A DNA stretch of 6,495 bases from Bordetella parapertussis. Its GTDB lineage: Bacteria; Pseudomonadota; Gammaproteobacteria; Burkholderiales; Burkholderiaceae_B. Both the position numbers and the translations under genes were made by a program. The DNA lies in assembly GCA_943331855.1 (NCBI GenBank), contig CALQNE010000197.1:1-6495 (forward strand). Reading direction: 5' to 3'. Of the stretch, positions 5,621 to 6,495 are shown in pieces (within the stretch, counting starts at the first letter, position 1; the number at the start of each line of letters is the position of its first letter). Under the pieces are notes generated by a model that saw only the letters and a program-made list of their open reading frames with translations, did not search any database and was not told where the DNA came from.

Positions 5621-6495
5621 GTGCAAACGACCGGACAGCAGTTGGTATCTTTTTTAGAAGCAAATCAAGTTGATCGTGTTTTTTGCGTGCCGGGTGAAAG
5701 TTTTTTACCCTTGCTTGATGCGTTAGGCGCTAGTTCGATCGATACCATTACCGCGCGACATGAGAGCTCTGCTGGCTTTATGGCCATGGCAGATGGTCGT
5801 TTGACGGGACGTCCTGGTGTTTTTATGGTGAGCCGTGGACCTGGTGCGACCAACGCCTCGATTGCCGTTCATAGCGCTCAACAAGACGGCACGCCGCTGA
5901 TCTTGATGATTGGCCAGGGCGAGCGTCAACATGTGGGGCGCGATAGTTTTCAAGAAATCGATTATTCAAAAATGTTTGGAAGTATCGCGAAGTGGGTTTA
6001 CGAAATCAATGACCCCACACGTGTGCCCGAAGTCATGGCACGTGCTTTTTCGGTTGCGATGAGTGGTACGCCGGGGCCTGTTGTGATTTCATTACCAGAA
6101 GATATTTTGCCCATCGAGTTGCCCGACGTGAAAGCGCGCGCCTCTGTCGTGGCGAGCAGCGCACCGACACCGCAGGCAATGGAGCGTGTGTTGGAATTAT
6201 TGGCGCAGGCCGAACGCCCGTTGTTACTTGCCGGCGGTGACTTTGCAACAGATGCGCAACGCGCGGCGCTGCGCGCGGCCGCGGAAAAACACAATATTCC
6301 GGTTGTGATCGGCTTTCGTCGTCATGGCGTGTTTCCTTCTGATCACCCGTTGTATGCGGGTGATATCGGAACAGGTACGTCTGCCACCCAAGTCAAAGCG
6401 TTTGAACAGGCTGATTTGCTGTTAGCGATTGGCACGCGTTTGTCTGATTGGGGAACCTTAAATTACAGGTTTCCAACACCGCCCTGGCCAAAGCA
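5621..6495 (+). CDS. TPP-dependent enzyme, acetolactate synthase-like, 3'-truncated
   Basis: The reading frame is open from GTG 5621 to the right edge, giving 291 complete codons. Family members run about 550 residues, so the C-terminal half, including the diphosphate-binding GDG...N motif, is outside the window. The N-terminal pyrimidine-binding domain is complete: VFCVPGESFLPLLDAL (20-35), ARHESSAGFMA with the conserved catalytic glutamate E48, SRGPGATNA (71-79), and GTPGPVVISLPEDIL (149-163). The central domain starts near 190, with RPLLLAGGDF and LLAIGTRLSD (267-276). This places it in the acetolactate synthase / benzoylformate decarboxylase superfamily of cytoplasmic enzymes that use TPP to cleave or join 2-oxo acids. 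The segment after the glutamine-rich loop, QEIDYSKMFGSIAKW, is unlike biosynthetic IlvB as I recall it, so I would not call it ilvB. Placement next to a Bug receptor suggests a catabolic role. The exact reaction is unknown. Confidence 0.9.
   Translation, partial: MQTTGQQLVSFLEANQVDRVFCVPGESFLPLLDALGASSIDTITARHESSAGFMAMADGRLTGRPGVFMVSRGPGATNASIAVHSAQQDGTPLILMIGQGERQHVGRDSFQEIDYSKMFGSIAKWVYEINDPTRVPEVMARAFSVAMSGTPGPVVISLPEDILPIELPDVKARASVVASSAPTPQAMERVLELLAQAERPLLLAGGDFATDAQRAALRAAAEKHNIPVVIGFRRHGVFPSDHPLYAGDIGTGTSATQVKAFEQADLLLAIGTRLSDWGTLNYRFPTPPWPK

Noticed and set aside
5998..6294. Minus-strand open frames opposite the TPP enzyme gene
   Set aside because: The plus-strand frame encodes clear TPP-enzyme motifs throughout; the antisense frames are low-complexity Ala/Arg/Ser shadows.

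Overview
The window carries six protein-coding genes, two of them cut by the window edges. No RNA genes, mobile elements, CRISPR arrays or long repeats are visible. The gene content suggests a betaproteobacterium of the order Burkholderiales, perhaps Alcaligenaceae-like. The main reason is a Bug-type (TctC-like) periplasmic binding protein, a family greatly expanded in that group. The next reasons are a NUDIX/metallo-beta-lactamase two-domain protein and a MoxR-DUF58-VWA cluster of the kind seen there. Base composition is roughly balanced by eye, less GC-rich than many Burkholderiales. The taxonomic guess is inference.

Left block (1-2798, + strand): a MoxR AAA+ ATPase missing its N-terminus, a soluble DUF58 protein and a membrane-anchored VWA protein are packed head to tail. 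The first two overlap and the second and third are 4 bp apart. This is the core of a Bat-like module. MoxR ATPases are thought to act as chaperones that remodel or load partners bound through VWA/MIDAS domains, and here two MIDAS-type partners follow directly. No further Bat genes (a second VWA protein, a TPR protein or BatD) follow.

Middle (2809-4482, - strand): one large convergent gene encodes an N-terminal NUDIX-like domain, a LACTB2-like metallo-beta-lactamase domain and a probable C-terminal winged helix. Its stop lies 10 bp from the stop of the VWA gene, with no obvious terminator between them. The Nudix box is interrupted by about 28 extra residues.

Right block (4631-6495, + strand): after a short divergent intergenic region with small palindromes and a weak promoter candidate, a secreted Bug-family solute receptor is followed 27 bp later by a TPP-dependent enzyme of the acetolactate-synthase superfamily. 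The latter starts at GTG with a good Shine-Dalgarno and runs off the right edge. Binding protein and enzyme probably form one transcript. The receptor may capture an organic acid or related compound that the enzyme, or other genes downstream, metabolises. No membrane transporter subunit is in view.

Everything here belongs to recognisable families. I do not see a clearly unprecedented system. The most interesting points are the interrupted Nudix box in the fused hydrolase, the minimal MoxR/DUF58/VWA set, and the pairing of a Bug receptor with an uncharacterised TPP enzyme.
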